From: Verrucomicrobiota bacterium
GTDB lineage: Bacteria > Chlamydiota > Chlamydiia > Chlamydiales > Rhabdochlamydiaceae
DNA: 64,000 bases
NCBI GenBank assembly: GCA_018240015.1
Contig: JAFEGJ010000001.1
Span: 116,250-180,249 of the forward strand
Reading direction: 5' to 3'
Below, piece after piece: positions 51,810 through 61,683 of the stretch (the stretch's first letter is position 1; each line of letters begins with the position of its first letter). Both the position numbers and the translations under genes were made by a program. Under the pieces are notes generated by a model. That model was not told where the DNA came from and made no database searches. It was given only the letters and a program-made list of their open reading frames with translations.

Positions 51810-52511
51810 ATGAAAAAGATTTTTTTTATTGCTACAGGATTAAGCTCAATACTATTTGCAGAGGAAGCTACAGAGCGTGCCTTGGATCATCGATTTTTCA
51901 TAGGCCCCGACATTTTTTGGGATCATACCGATTTTAACCCCCCTGAAAAGGAAGGAATCAAATTCAAATATAAATCCAACAGCCCCATGTTTGGGATTCG
52001 TGTTGGGTATGACTATTTGAAATCCAATTGCATTTACTATGGAGCCTATATCATGTCCTCCGCAGGGCATCAATCCTCCAGAGAAGAAGGTAAAACCCCC
52101 TTCACACTTCCCGAGCGTAAAAAAGAATCAGGTTACCGCACGTTTTCTAATGCGGAAGGTCGTATCGGTTATAATTTTAAAAGCCCCCTCTTTGCGCGCA
52201 CCACAGTGACGCCCTTTATCGGAGGTGGTGGCTTTTTCAATAAGCGAAAAGGAAATCACAATTTTAATTGGGGATACGCAACGCTCGGTGTTCGATTAAA
52301 TTTTGGCTTTACGGAAGATCTCGATATCGGCGCCAATTTAAAAGTGATGAATGCGTTTAACGATGTCTGGGGATTTGAAGGAGCTCTTCCTTTGACTTGG
52401 AAAATCTGCCATCGCTGGGATTTTCAGCTCGAGCCTTATTACCTAAGACCCGACGCCAAATGGCCAACGCAAATTTTGGGTTCACGATTCCTATTTGGCT
52501 ATCGATTCTAA
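51810..52511 (+). CDS. Putative outer membrane beta-barrel protein
   Basis: The product is 233 aa. The signal peptide is MKKIFFIATGLSSILFA, preceded by an AAAGGAG site. The mature protein has alternating aromatic and polar strands (HRFFIGPDIFWDHTDF, MFGIRVGYDYLKSNCIYYGAYI, VTPFIGGGGFFNKRKGNHNFNWGYATLGVRLNFGF) and ends SRFLFGYRF with a terminal Phe. It looks like an 8-strand OmpA/OmpW-type barrel, although no named family is recognised. It is divergent from uppS and its stop overlaps the convergent AAA_14 gene by 4 bp. Confidence 0.8.
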   Translation: MKKIFFIATGLSSILFAEEATERALDHRFFIGPDIFWDHTDFNPPEKEGIKFKYKSNSPMFGIRVGYDYLKSNCIYYGAYIMSSAGHQSSREEGKTPFTLPERKKESGYRTFSNAEGRIGYNFKSPLFARTTVTPFIGGGGFFNKRKGNHNFNWGYATLGVRLNFGFTEDLDIGANLKVMNAFNDVWGFEGALPLTWKICHRWDFQLEPYYLRPDAKWPTQILGSRFLFGYRF

Positions 52512-53872
52512 AGGTTAGTCTGCGCCGCATTGAGAAGACGATAAAGCTGGCCTACAAGATAGAATGGAATGGACAAAAGAGAATATTCCCCAGCCTCTGT
52601 AATGCGTATAGAGCCTAATCGAGGAACTCCTGAGTTTATTCTTACCGCAATTGGTTTCTTTTTTTCTTTCATGAATTGGTGAAGAGATTTTAATGTTCCT
52701 GTTGTCCCAGCCTTTACCTCGATAGGAATGATCTGAGTTTCATGCTGAATAATATAGTCAACTTCCGCTGCAGAACCCTTCATATCTCGCTGCCAATAAT
52801 AAAGAGAGGGCGGGATATAAGGAGGTGCAATGGTACGCAGCAACTGACCCACTAGTTGTTCAGCCATGCCTCCATTGTTAATCAAGGAAATGTCCGTGAT
52901 AGATCTGAGTTGGTGTAAGGAAAGCCCCAGCGATACACTGCAGAGGCCGCAATCCAGCATGATCACTTTTGAAAATTTCTCGTCTGCTTCTGCAGCAAGA
53001 GGTAATCCATTGGCTGAGGTTGCAATAATGCGATGGCACACTCTTGCCTTGGCAAGTAAATCAAGAGCTTTTTTTAAAGGCAGGGCTTCGACATCAGAGT
53101 TTGCATGTTTATAGACAAATTTATTTCCTAGCTGGCGAGGAACAGAACTCATCACATCTTCGAGACGCTCCGTTGATAAACGGCCTCTATATTTGGCAAA
53201 ATCATCTCGATAAGTAGCAAGTAAATCAAAATGTATTTGATTCACTGCTTGAGGTGATTTTTCTTTTATCCAATTAGCAACAGCAGCAGGCATTCCGCCA
53301 ACAATGAGATATTCTTTAATCAATTTATTTAATTGTAAATGAAGAATTTCTGGAATGGTAATATTCCAAGTATAATTTTGCAAATATTTTACAAGCTCGT
53401 TTTGATCCATCGCGTTTAAAAACTCTTCAAAAGATAAAGGCTCCAAATAAAAATAATTAATTCTCCCAACGGGCATACTAAATTCGTGTTGAGCTAAAGC
53501 AAAATCTAATAAAGAGCCTGCGGCAACGACAGGAAGCTCCGGCATATCTTCTGCAAACCAACGCAGTTTTTCTAAAAGGTGAGGTGCCGCCTGGATCTCA
53601 TCCATAAATAGAATAGATTTCGATGGATAAACTTTGCCTCCCATTGCGGCTGCTATATTAACAAGTATTTCTTGAGGGTCATTGGACGAGAATAAAGACT
53701 CTTGATCAGGCCGCTTCTCGAAGTTAAGTTCGATCAGGTGTCTTCCTTGTGAATTGGCTAAATCTCGAATAAGCCATGTTTTTCCAACTTGACGAGCCCC
53801 CCGAATCACAATGGGTTTTCGAGTGCTCGAATTTAACCACTGAATGAGAAATGCGGTATACTGGCGTTTCAT
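52508..53872 (-). CDS. AAA_14/DUF4143-type ATPase
   Basis: The product is 454 aa. The N-terminal P-loop is RGARQVGKTWLIRDLANSQGRHLIELNFEKRP, Walker B is SILFMDEIQAAPHLLEKLRWFAEDMPELPVVAAGSLLDFALAQHEFSMPVGRINYFYLEPLSFEEFL, and the C-terminal DUF4143 nuclease-like domain contains WQRDMKGSAAEVDYIIQHETQIIPIEVKAG, a PD-(D/E)xK-like E..DY...IPIEVK pattern. Such proteins are widespread, often horizontally acquired, and of unknown function. The gene is more AT-rich than its neighbours and interrupts the uppS-secDF order known from Chlamydia. Confidence 0.9.
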   Translation of the reverse strand: MKRQYTAFLIQWLNSSTRKPIVIRGARQVGKTWLIRDLANSQGRHLIELNFEKRPDQESLFSSNDPQEILVNIAAAMGGKVYPSKSILFMDEIQAAPHLLEKLRWFAEDMPELPVVAAGSLLDFALAQHEFSMPVGRINYFYLEPLSFEEFLNAMDQNELVKYLQNYTWNITIPEILHLQLNKLIKEYLIVGGMPAAVANWIKEKSPQAVNQIHFDLLATYRDDFAKYRGRLSTERLEDVMSSVPRQLGNKFVYKHANSDVEALPLKKALDLLAKARVCHRIIATSANGLPLAAEADEKFSKVIMLDCGLCSVSLGLSLHQLRSITDISLINNGGMAEQLVGQLLRTIAPPYIPPSLYYWQRDMKGSAAEVDYIIQHETQIIPIEVKAGTTGTLKSLHQFMKEKKKPIAVRINSGVPRLGSIRITEAGEYSLLSIPFYLVGQLYRLLNAAQTNL

Positions 53873-54257
53873 AGATCTTTCCTTTTCTGTATCTTAAGTC
53901 TTTTTTTATATTTAAGTCCATAAAAGAAGGGGATCTTTTCCAGGTTAACACCGCAAAAGAGACGGTTGTTTAATGGCGATAAAACGTATCTTATTGATTG
54001 TTAATGGTTAATAAAGGCGCATTAAGGAGTAGCCCCATTTAAGGTCTGCCTACCACTAAAGGGCTTATCGTTACCCACATCTTTTTGAGAGGGCAGGCTG
54101 GGCAGGATATTTTAAAGATTGGAGTCTCTTCTATCTTGCTTACCTTGCCGACGGAGCCGATCCTGCATATCCTGTACGCTTTAATTGCATATTGAGCGCA
54201 TGCTGGACAGAATGGTCTTAAATATATATGCTGAGTAGTTTATAAAAGGATTTTTTC
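53873..54257. other. Gene-poor region upstream of secDF
   Basis: 385 bp with no complete gene. Two overlapping plus-strand frames are open for 50 or more codons between about 54043 and 54221 (one reads GLPTTKGLIVTHIFLRGQAG, the other YPHLFERAGWAGYFKDWSLF), but neither has a start with a ribosome site. It may be the remnant of a decayed gene or insertion next to the AAA_14 gene. The secDF promoter lies at its end. Confidence 0.5.
54204..54232 (+). promoter_or_regulatory. Candidate promoter of secDF
   Basis: TGGACA (54204-54209) and TATGCT (54227-54232) are separated by 17 bp. The -10 box ends 25 bp before the secDF ATG, which has AAAGGA upstream. Confidence 0.35.
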
Positions 54258-57200
54258 ATGGACAAGCGCAAACGTTGGCAAGCCTTCTTGATCACTCTCG
54301 TCATCGTTCTCACCGTTTATAATATTTTGCCCACGGTATTTTTCTACTCCAAACCCCTCAAAGACTCGATCGACCAAAAGAGGGCACTGCAGGTAGAAAC
54401 CGGCATTGCAGATCGCATCAATGACATGGGAGAAGATGCCCTCTCTTGGGCGCGTTCCTACACCAAACTTCTGGGGATAAAACCAACATCTATTCAACTA
54501 GATAAGGACAACCCGCGCTTTATTCATCTCACATTCACGAGCACTGAAGAAGCGAGCGCGTTTCGAAAAACATTCCCACGGGCGGGAAGTCTCATCTCTT
54601 TTGCTCCTGCGCAACTCGGTCTATACGATAACGATCCTGCCAGCAAAACAGTTACCATTAGCCGCCGCATCCCCGTTCAATTCGATAGAGAGCACCTCAG
54701 TAAATACTTCGAATTTGCTACCGTGCGCGGTGAAAATGGAAATTTCACAGACGTTTACCGAGCTCTCGTAACCGATCGCGTGATGGAACTAGGGGGCGTG
54801 CTAGGAGGATCGGGTGAAAATGCCCGGCTGGCCGAAGCTATCGTTGAACATGCAGACGATCCCGCCATCTCCGAGCTCGCCTTGCAACTGAGCCAAAATT
54901 TGCTCGGATTTACAAAGAGTTTTGATGAAAAATCACCCGCTGCTAAGCGGTATTTTGCTTCTCTTTCTCAAGTCGACACCTCTGACCGAACCCTCTTTAT
55001 CGATCGTTTAATCTCGGGACTTGCGCGGATTAAAGATAAAACTAGGCTCGATCGGATCGCTCTATCACAAGAAAAAGAGAGCGGAAATGGCCTCGAAACC
55101 GCCAAAGAACAACGCTTAAATGTTCTCACTTCGCGCGAAAAAACGCTATCCGATGCTGAAAACTTGCTCCGCCGCAATGCTTTGGTGGCTTCGCAAGGAC
55201 AAACCCCTTGGAATTTCGCCGCTGTAGCCGCACTGATCAAAGAGGCAGCCCAGGCAAATTCTCTAACGCAAACTATTTCTCTTGCGGGACACAACCCTTA
55301 TCTGGAGCAAATCGTGATCGATTTGCCAGGCGAAAAAATCACGCTCATTCCATACGCAGATATTGCGGATAAGCGGCAAACACAGATGCAAGCTGTCGAT
55401 CAACTCCTCTATAATGAAATGGCCTTTGCCTCTCGTCAATCGGGAGAAACGATCAAGCCCAGCAAAGACCAGTTTGAAATCGCCCTCCACGATCTTCAGG
55501 GCACGAAAAGTTTTCTCGCCCTTCGTCTCAGCACCATAGCAGAAGCCGTGGCGAAAGAAACAGCCGGCACCGTCGCCACAGAGTGGATGCCACAGCATGC
55601 CGACTTAAAACGAGATGTATTCCCGATTTGGGATTTTGAAACTTATCAAAAACTCTCTGCAGCTCAGAAAAAACTCGGCCTCGTGATTTTTGCTCCTGCC
55701 ATCCAAGGCAAGATGCCGCCGAAGGGTTTTAGGATGAATTCGGTCTACGTCATCGCCAAAGGGATCGACCAAGTCCTTCAGCGATTTGAAAACCGCCCTG
55801 ACTCTGCTGAAGCGCAGCAGTTCATGGAAGATTTCCAAGCTCTACAGCAGATCCTTCAAAAGAATGGGTTCATCGGCTACAGCGCTAAAGCAGTGAATGC
55901 GGCTCCTGAATTTGCCGGCGACTTCATCTTTGAGGGCGAGGATTACTACCAAACTGTTTTGAAAGCTACGCGAGAAGACTTCCTAGTGCGCGGAACGAAG
56001 CGCTATGCCACGCTCGAATTTAGCACCGTAGAGCAGCGAATTTTAACGGAAAACAAAATCGATAACCACATCCATGAAGACCTCCTCAAGTGGCGCGATG
56101 ACTACCATGCAGCACAAGTGAACTTGCGCGGCACCAACAAATATGATGTGCCTGCACCAACGCGCAGTGTCCTTCTCAGCAATTTAAAACTCAGCGCCGT
56201 CAAATACTTCCGCGGCGACGATCGCAAAGTCCTTCACTGGGGCCTCGACATGTCCGGCGGTAAAACCGTCCAAATCGAGCTGCGCGATAGCAAAAACCAC
56301 GTCGTGACAAACGATGCCGACCTTCGCCAAGGGATCAATGAGCTCTACAGCCGCGTCAATAAGATGGGCGTGTCTGAAGTGAACATTAGGCAAGAAGGAA
56401 GCACCATTTCCCTCGATTTCCCCGGCTCCCAATCTTTGTCTGCTGCAGAGCTCGTCAAAGCCTCGACCATGTATTTCCACATCGTCAATGAAAAGTTCAT
56501 GACAAATCCGGCTCTCGCAGAAGCTTCTCAGCGCTTCTTACAAGAAGTGTGGAACGAAGCCCTCATCACGGGCCGTAAAGACGGCGAAGAACTCAGTCGC
56601 ATCGCCTGGCGCCATCTCTATGGCAGCACCGGAGAAGGCGAGTCTATGCAACCCCAAAGCCCCTCCGCCAAAACCCTCTTCGATAGTGGCCTGCGCCTAG
56701 CGGCTCCCGGCGCTGATGTCAGCAGCGCCTTCAACGATCAAACTTCTAAAATTGCTATCCTGCGCGGAGATGACTACACCGAGTGGCACGGACAAACCCA
56801 TCCTCTTCTTATCGTCTTCAACAACTTTGCCTTAGAAGGATCGAACCTCGAAAACGTCCACGCCTCTTATGATCCCTCCAAAGGAAACTTCCTCGCGTTT
56901 GGCATCCAAGGCGGCGTAGCACGCGACACTCTTGAAGCTTGGACTAGCACCTTTGCGAAAGAAAAAGTTGTGGGAACACAACTTGAAACTGAGTCCCGTG
57001 GCCGCGGTTGGCGCATGGCGGTTATCCTCAACGGATCCGTCATCACCGCTCCCACGCTCGATTCAGCCTTGCGCGATAGCGCTTCGATCACCGGCAGCTT
57101 TACGCAGCGAGAAGTTAGCCTCCTTGAAGCCGATCTCAAAGCGGGATCTCTGAGCTTCACACCGCGCATTCTCTCGGAGAAAAACGTAAGCCCAGAACTC

Positions 57201-58739
57201 GGAGCCCAAGAGCGCATGAGTGGTATCATCGCCATGGTCTGCTCTCTCGTCCTCGTTTTGGTCGCCATGATCACCTACTACCGCTTTGGCGGCATCGTCG
57301 CTTCTGTTGCCGTACTTTTTAACCTGCTCGTCATCTGGGCCGCGCTGCAAAATATCGGAGCAACGCTCACCCTCGCAGGGATCGCCGGCGTCATCTTGAC
57401 TGTCGCTATGGCCGTCGATGCCAACGTCCTCGTATTCGAAAGGATCCGCGAAGAATTTGCTGCGTCGGGCCGCATTGCCACTGCTGTCCATGCCGGTTAT
57501 CGCAAAGCCCTTTCTGCCATCGTCGACTCCAACGTCACGACCATTATCGCCGCGCTCATTTTGATGAACTTTGATTCGGGCCCTATCCGCGGATTTGCCG
57601 TCACCCTCATCATCGGTATCGTTTCATCTCTTTTCACTGCGCTCTTCATGACTCGGTTTTTCTTCTCTGGTTGGGTGCAAAATCCCGAGCACAAAGAGCT
57701 CAAAATGCGCTCGCTTTTCCGCGCTCCTTCTTTCAACTTTCTCAAATACACCAAGCCGACACTCATCATTTCGGCTGTTGTCATCTTGATCGGAACTTAT
57801 TTCCTCGTCGCGGGGCGGCAAACGATCTTCGGCATGGATTTCACGGGAGGATATGCTCTCACCGTTGAACTTCCCACCGATGGAAAAGGGGAGTATCGCA
57901 CCGCTGTTGACGAAGCCCTTTCTAAACAAGGACTCTCTGGTGGAGAATTCCAAGTCCGAGAAATGAGCCCGGAAAACAACGTGCGTATTTTCCTCAGCCG
58001 CAGCCTTCAAAATTCGGGCCGACCTTTCTACAATATGCCCGATGATCTTGGTGATAAAGAAGTAGCCTACGCCTTCCAAAACAACCCTAAAATTGCTTGG
58101 ATTGTCGGTGCCCTTACCGCTTCTCACATCCAATTGTCTCCGGATGTGCTCTCATCCCTCGACAAAAACTGGACCTCGATCAGCGGACAGATGTCCGACT
58201 CGATGCGCAACGGTGCGATCTTAGGCATAGCCCTCGCGCTCGGCGCCATCTTGATCTACATCACGGTGCGTTTTGAATTTAAATACGCCATATCAGCGAC
58301 CTTATGCCTTGCGCACGACGTCCTTTTCTGCATCGGCGTGCTCGCACTCGCCCATAGTATGGGACTGCCTGTACAAATCGACCTGCATACCGTCGCCGCT
58401 CTGACCATGATCGTGGGATATTCACTCAACGACACCATCATCGTCTTTGACCGCATCCGCGAAGAGATGCGCCTCAGACACAAGGCGTCTCTTTCCGACA
58501 TCATCAACCATGCTCTGAACGTAACCCTCAACCGCACCATCATGACGTCGGGCATTACGATCATCGCCCTTCTTCCGCTCCTCCTTCTCGGCGGAAGTAC
58601 CATCATCGGCTTTGCGTTCGTGATGCTCATGGGTGTCATCTTTGGAACCCTATCATCGCTCTTCATCGCAGCGCCGCTGATGCAATTTTTCCACCGAAGA
58701 GAAAATAAAATGGACAAGCTGGCGCTCAATGGGTCTTAA
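54258..58739 (+). CDS. secDF: Fused protein translocase subunits SecD and SecF with a large N-terminal periplasmic insertion
   Basis: The product is 1493 aa. One membrane helix (ITLVIVLTVYNILPTVFFY, residues 11-29) is followed by about 630 mostly hydrophilic residues before the SecD P1 signature HWGLDMSGGKTVQIEL near 660. The SecD membrane block starts near 985 (GIIAMVCSLVLVLVAMITYYRFGG) and includes GVILTVAMAVDANVLVFERIREE. SecF starts near 1150 and has MDFTGGYALTVELP and MIVGYSLNDTIIVFDRIREEM. SecDF uses the proton gradient to pull proteins through SecYEG. E. coli SecD has no such long insertion; chlamydial SecDF proteins are also very long. It overlaps recJ by 11 bp. Confidence 0.95.
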   Translation: MDKRKRWQAFLITLVIVLTVYNILPTVFFYSKPLKDSIDQKRALQVETGIADRINDMGEDALSWARSYTKLLGIKPTSIQLDKDNPRFIHLTFTSTEEASAFRKTFPRAGSLISFAPAQLGLYDNDPASKTVTISRRIPVQFDREHLSKYFEFATVRGENGNFTDVYRALVTDRVMELGGVLGGSGENARLAEAIVEHADDPAISELALQLSQNLLGFTKSFDEKSPAAKRYFASLSQVDTSDRTLFIDRLISGLARIKDKTRLDRIALSQEKESGNGLETAKEQRLNVLTSREKTLSDAENLLRRNALVASQGQTPWNFAAVAALIKEAAQANSLTQTISLAGHNPYLEQIVIDLPGEKITLIPYADIADKRQTQMQAVDQLLYNEMAFASRQSGETIKPSKDQFEIALHDLQGTKSFLALRLSTIAEAVAKETAGTVATEWMPQHADLKRDVFPIWDFETYQKLSAAQKKLGLVIFAPAIQGKMPPKGFRMNSVYVIAKGIDQVLQRFENRPDSAEAQQFMEDFQALQQILQKNGFIGYSAKAVNAAPEFAGDFIFEGEDYYQTVLKATREDFLVRGTKRYATLEFSTVEQRILTENKIDNHIHEDLLKWRDDYHAAQVNLRGTNKYDVPAPTRSVLLSNLKLSAVKYFRGDDRKVLHWGLDMSGGKTVQIELRDSKNHVVTNDADLRQGINELYSRVNKMGVSEVNIRQEGSTISLDFPGSQSLSAAELVKASTMYFHIVNEKFMTNPALAEASQRFLQEVWNEALITGRKDGEELSRIAWRHLYGSTGEGESMQPQSPSAKTLFDSGLRLAAPGADVSSAFNDQTSKIAILRGDDYTEWHGQTHPLLIVFNNFALEGSNLENVHASYDPSKGNFLAFGIQGGVARDTLEAWTSTFAKEKVVGTQLETESRGRGWRMAVILNGSVITAPTLDSALRDSASITGSFTQREVSLLEADLKAGSLSFTPRILSEKNVSPELGAQERMSGIIAMVCSLVLVLVAMITYYRFGGIVASVAVLFNLLVIWAALQNIGATLTLAGIAGVILTVAMAVDANVLVFERIREEFAASGRIATAVHAGYRKALSAIVDSNVTTIIAALILMNFDSGPIRGFAVTLIIGIVSSLFTALFMTRFFFSGWVQNPEHKELKMRSLFRAPSFNFLKYTKPTLIISAVVILIGTYFLVAGRQTIFGMDFTGGYALTVELPTDGKGEYRTAVDEALSKQGLSGGEFQVREMSPENNVRIFLSRSLQNSGRPFYNMPDDLGDKEVAYAFQNNPKIAWIVGALTASHIQLSPDVLSSLDKNWTSISGQMSDSMRNGAILGIALALGAILIYITVRFEFKYAISATLCLAHDVLFCIGVLALAHSMGLPVQIDLHTVAALTMIVGYSLNDTIIVFDRIREEMRLRHKASLSDIINHALNVTLNRTIMTSGITIIALLPLLLLGGSTIIGFAFVMLMGVIFGTLSSLFIAAPLMQFFHRRENKMDKLALNGS

Positions 58740-60459
58740 AGGGACAGGTCCTCTGTGGGTTTACCCCAAGATAGATGCCGAGTGGACGAAAAACATCGCC
58801 CAAGAGTTCAAAATTCATCCGGTCACAGCACAGGTTCTGACCGCGCGCGGCTTTTCCGACATCGATGAAGTCCACGATTTTCTCTACGCCAAACTCCCCG
58901 ACCTCTACGACCCCGATTTATTCCCCGATATGGACCGCGCCGTCGCGCGCGTCCTGAAAGCTCAAGCCCAAGGAGAAAAAGTTCTCATCTACGGCGACAA
59001 CGACGTCGATGGCATCACCGCCGCAGCTCTTCTCACCGAGTTTCTTCAATATGTCGGCATCTACGCCATCTACTACATTCCCAATCGCATTTCTCTCAAA
59101 GAAAGCGTCATGCGCCATGCCGTAGAATACGCAAAGAAAAACAAATGCACCCTTCTCATCACCGTCGACTGCGGCATCACCGCCGCCGATGAAATCGAAG
59201 AAGCTGCCCGCCACGGCATCGACGTCATCGTCACCGACCACCACGAACCCACCGCCCGGCTTCCCCATACCGCCGCCACTCTCAATCCCAAACTCGTCGC
59301 CAGCACCTATCCCAACCGCGAACTCACCGGCGTCGGCGTCGCTTTCAAACTCGCCCACGCCATCACCAACGAGCTCATAGAAAAAGGCGCTCTCAGCTCA
59401 GGCCGCATCGACCTCAAAAGGTACCTCGACCTCGTCGCCCTCGGCACCATCGCCGATATGGGCGCCCTCATCGATGAAAACCGCATCCTCGTCCGCTACG
59501 GTCTGCGTCAAATGCGCAAAGGCCGCCGCATGGGCCTTGCCAAACTCTGCGCCCTCTGTGAAATCAAAATGAGCGACATCTCCACCATCGACATCGCCTC
59601 TAAAGTCGCTCCCCGCCTCAACAGCCTCGGCCGCATCGCCGATCCCAACAAAGGCGTCGAACTCCTCCTCCTCCGTGATCCCACCGCCGCCGAAAATCTG
59701 GCCCGCGAACTCGACCTCAACAACCAAGAGCGGCAAAAAATCGAGCGCCGCGACTCCGAAGACATCGACACCCACCTCTTTCACCACCCCCAACTCTTCA
59801 AAGAGAAAGCCATCGTCCTTTCCTCCAACAAATGGCACCCTGGCGTTATCCCCATCATCGCCGCCCGCATCGCCAAACAGTACAACCGACCCACCACCCT
59901 CATCGCTATCGAAGACGGCGTCGGCAAAGGCTCCATGCGCACCATCCCCGAGTTCCCCCTCCTCCCGGCCCTCAAAGAACTCGCCCCCCTCCTTCTCAAC
60001 TTCGGAGGGCACGACTACGCTGCCGGCCTCACCATCGACGAGGATAACATCCCCCAGCTCACCGAGAAGTTCATCGCGTTTGCCAACCAAAAACTCCACG
60101 ACCAAGATATCCAAGCCAAACTTCCCCTCGATGCTCCCATTCCGTTCAACGAACTCACCTTCGAATTTATGGAATCATTCAGCCTTCTCGAACCGTTCGG
60201 CAATGGCAATCCCGTCCCCATCTTCTATTGCGATGCCAAGCAAAGCTGGCCTCCCAAAGTTGTCGGAAAGGCCCACCTCAAACTCTATCTAGAACAAGAC
60301 GGTCGTGTTTTAGAGGGCATCGCCTTTGGCATGGCAGATAAGCGCCCCACGATCCTGAAGAAAAACATGCCTCTGCACATCGCGTTCACGCCGCATATCA
60401 ATACGTTCATGAACAAGTCGAGCATCCAGCTGCACATCAAAGATTTTAAGCCTCTTTAG
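58729..60459 (+). CDS. recJ: Single-stranded-DNA-specific exonuclease RecJ
   Basis: The product is 576 aa. DHH-family motifs are VLIYGDNDVDGITAAALL (motif I, DNDVDG), LLITVDCGITAADEIEEAARHGIDVIVTDHHEPTARLPHTAATLNP (motifs II-III with DHH), and GVGVAFKLAHAI. DHHA1 follows: GKGSMRTIPEFPLLPALKELAPLLLNFGGHDYAAGLTI. The C-terminal OB part is LLEPFGNGNPVPIF. It degrades single-stranded DNA 5' to 3' in recombination and mismatch repair. The coding strand is very C-rich in third positions over 59100-60200, in contrast with the next gene. Confidence 0.96.
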   Translation: MGLKGTGPLWVYPKIDAEWTKNIAQEFKIHPVTAQVLTARGFSDIDEVHDFLYAKLPDLYDPDLFPDMDRAVARVLKAQAQGEKVLIYGDNDVDGITAAALLTEFLQYVGIYAIYYIPNRISLKESVMRHAVEYAKKNKCTLLITVDCGITAADEIEEAARHGIDVIVTDHHEPTARLPHTAATLNPKLVASTYPNRELTGVGVAFKLAHAITNELIEKGALSSGRIDLKRYLDLVALGTIADMGALIDENRILVRYGLRQMRKGRRMGLAKLCALCEIKMSDISTIDIASKVAPRLNSLGRIADPNKGVELLLLRDPTAAENLARELDLNNQERQKIERRDSEDIDTHLFHHPQLFKEKAIVLSSNKWHPGVIPIIAARIAKQYNRPTTLIAIEDGVGKGSMRTIPEFPLLPALKELAPLLLNFGGHDYAAGLTIDEDNIPQLTEKFIAFANQKLHDQDIQAKLPLDAPIPFNELTFEFMESFSLLEPFGNGNPVPIFYCDAKQSWPPKVVGKAHLKLYLEQDGRVLEGIAFGMADKRPTILKKNMPLHIAFTPHINTFMNKSSIQLHIKDFKPL

Positions 60460-60501
60460 CACTCTTGCTGTCAAATACAATGTTCTGCTTTACTAGACGC
60501 C

Positions 60502-61683
60502 ATGAATTTTGCGGTGCGTTTCCACACTCACATCGATGCATTCCACAAAACCCTCGCTCATATTCCGAAAGAATATAGCAAGACGATGACCTTCCTTGCG
60601 GCTCAAGGCCCTCTTCTCAAGCAACTATCTCTTCGCGCTTTAAAAGCAGGAGGAAATTTTGTTTGGAGTCATAGACAGCTCTTTGTATTCGGAGCCGTAT
60701 GCGCCTTAGCAATGCTCATTGCCGATTACATCAGAAAAAGAAGGCCTCTATACCCAACAGTCACACTTCAATCTTCCCTGACGACGGCCCAAGTTGAAAT
60801 TGCGATTCCAGGCGCTAAGCTTGATCCCCCTAATGTGACTCTTACTTTTTGCATCGATTTAAGCGGTAGCATGAATGATGAAGGTCGATTGGACCAAGTA
60901 AAAGAAGGCATTATTGCTGTTTTGAAAGATGCTCAATCCGTCGTAAATCATAATCCCCAAACCAAGATCAGCTATTCTATAGTGGGCTTTACGGATACCG
61001 CTAAAACTATTGCCTCCTCTACTACCATTCTTCAAAATGAAAAAAAGACAGATGAAACCATTTCCCAAATTCAGCAGCTAAGTCCCAATGGAAACACAGA
61101 CATTCTTGCAGGACTAACTGAGGCCACAAAAATGCTAACGGTCTTTGCTTCTAAAGATTCAAAAGCGTCTCATACGATCGTCTTATTAACAGACGGAGAT
61201 AGTAATATAAACGACCGGCTTTCAGCAATTCACTCTACGATCGCTACTCACCATGCAACTTTATTTGGAATTGGGATAGGAGCCGGTCATAAGGAAGAGA
61301 CCCTCCAAAAGATCGTAACTTCTGCGGAATTTAAAGGAGAATATATTGCGACCACGCAGAAAGGGGTAACGATTGAAAATTCCATCCGCAAGATTTATGA
61401 GCAAGCTATCGCTTCTTTCAGCAATTTAAAATTTACTTGTTCTCAGCTAAAGGATGGCGAATGGTCACTGGACCGCTCTTCTAACGGCTCTGTCCCCGCA
61501 TTACCCTCAGGGCATACCTTGAAAACTAAGATTAAAATTCATGAGGAGAGATTAACAAAGTCTCTCGATCTAAAGAAAGTGGTATTTCGGCTCGATTTCA
61601 CCGATATCCATGGCAAACAAGGGTATGTTGACCTCCCCTGGAAGCCCAATTCGATAGTAGATCCTCAATTAATCAAGGGATAA
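60502..61683 (+). CDS. Von Willebrand factor A-domain membrane protein
   Basis: The product is 393 aa. The first 55 residues are polar, followed by one membrane helix (QLFVFGAVCALAMLIADYI, about 60-78). The VWA domain spans about 110-300 and has a complete metal site: TFCIDLSGSMN (DxSxS), NGNTDILAGL (Thr) and VLLTDGDSN (Asp). The remaining about 100 residues are beta-rich (LDLKKVVFRLDFTDIHGKQGYVDLPW). It may bind other proteins at the periplasmic face. The gene is clearly more AT-rich than recJ upstream and lies where Chlamydia has no such gene between recJ and euo, suggesting an insertion. Its stop lies in the euo terminator. Confidence 0.85.
   Translation: MNFAVRFHTHIDAFHKTLAHIPKEYSKTMTFLAAQGPLLKQLSLRALKAGGNFVWSHRQLFVFGAVCALAMLIADYIRKRRPLYPTVTLQSSLTTAQVEIAIPGAKLDPPNVTLTFCIDLSGSMNDEGRLDQVKEGIIAVLKDAQSVVNHNPQTKISYSIVGFTDTAKTIASSTTILQNEKKTDETISQIQQLSPNGNTDILAGLTEATKMLTVFASKDSKASHTIVLLTDGDSNINDRLSAIHSTIATHHATLFGIGIGAGHKEETLQKIVTSAEFKGEYIATTQKGVTIENSIRKIYEQAIASFSNLKFTCSQLKDGEWSLDRSSNGSVPALPSGHTLKTKIKIHEERLTKSLDLKKVVFRLDFTDIHGKQGYVDLPWKPNSIVDPQLIKG

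Noticed and set aside
59189-60292. Long Pro/Ser/Thr-rich or Gly/Glu/Asp-rich frames overlapping recJ
   Set aside because: They result from the high C content of recJ codons read in other frames; the recJ frame alone carries conserved motifs.
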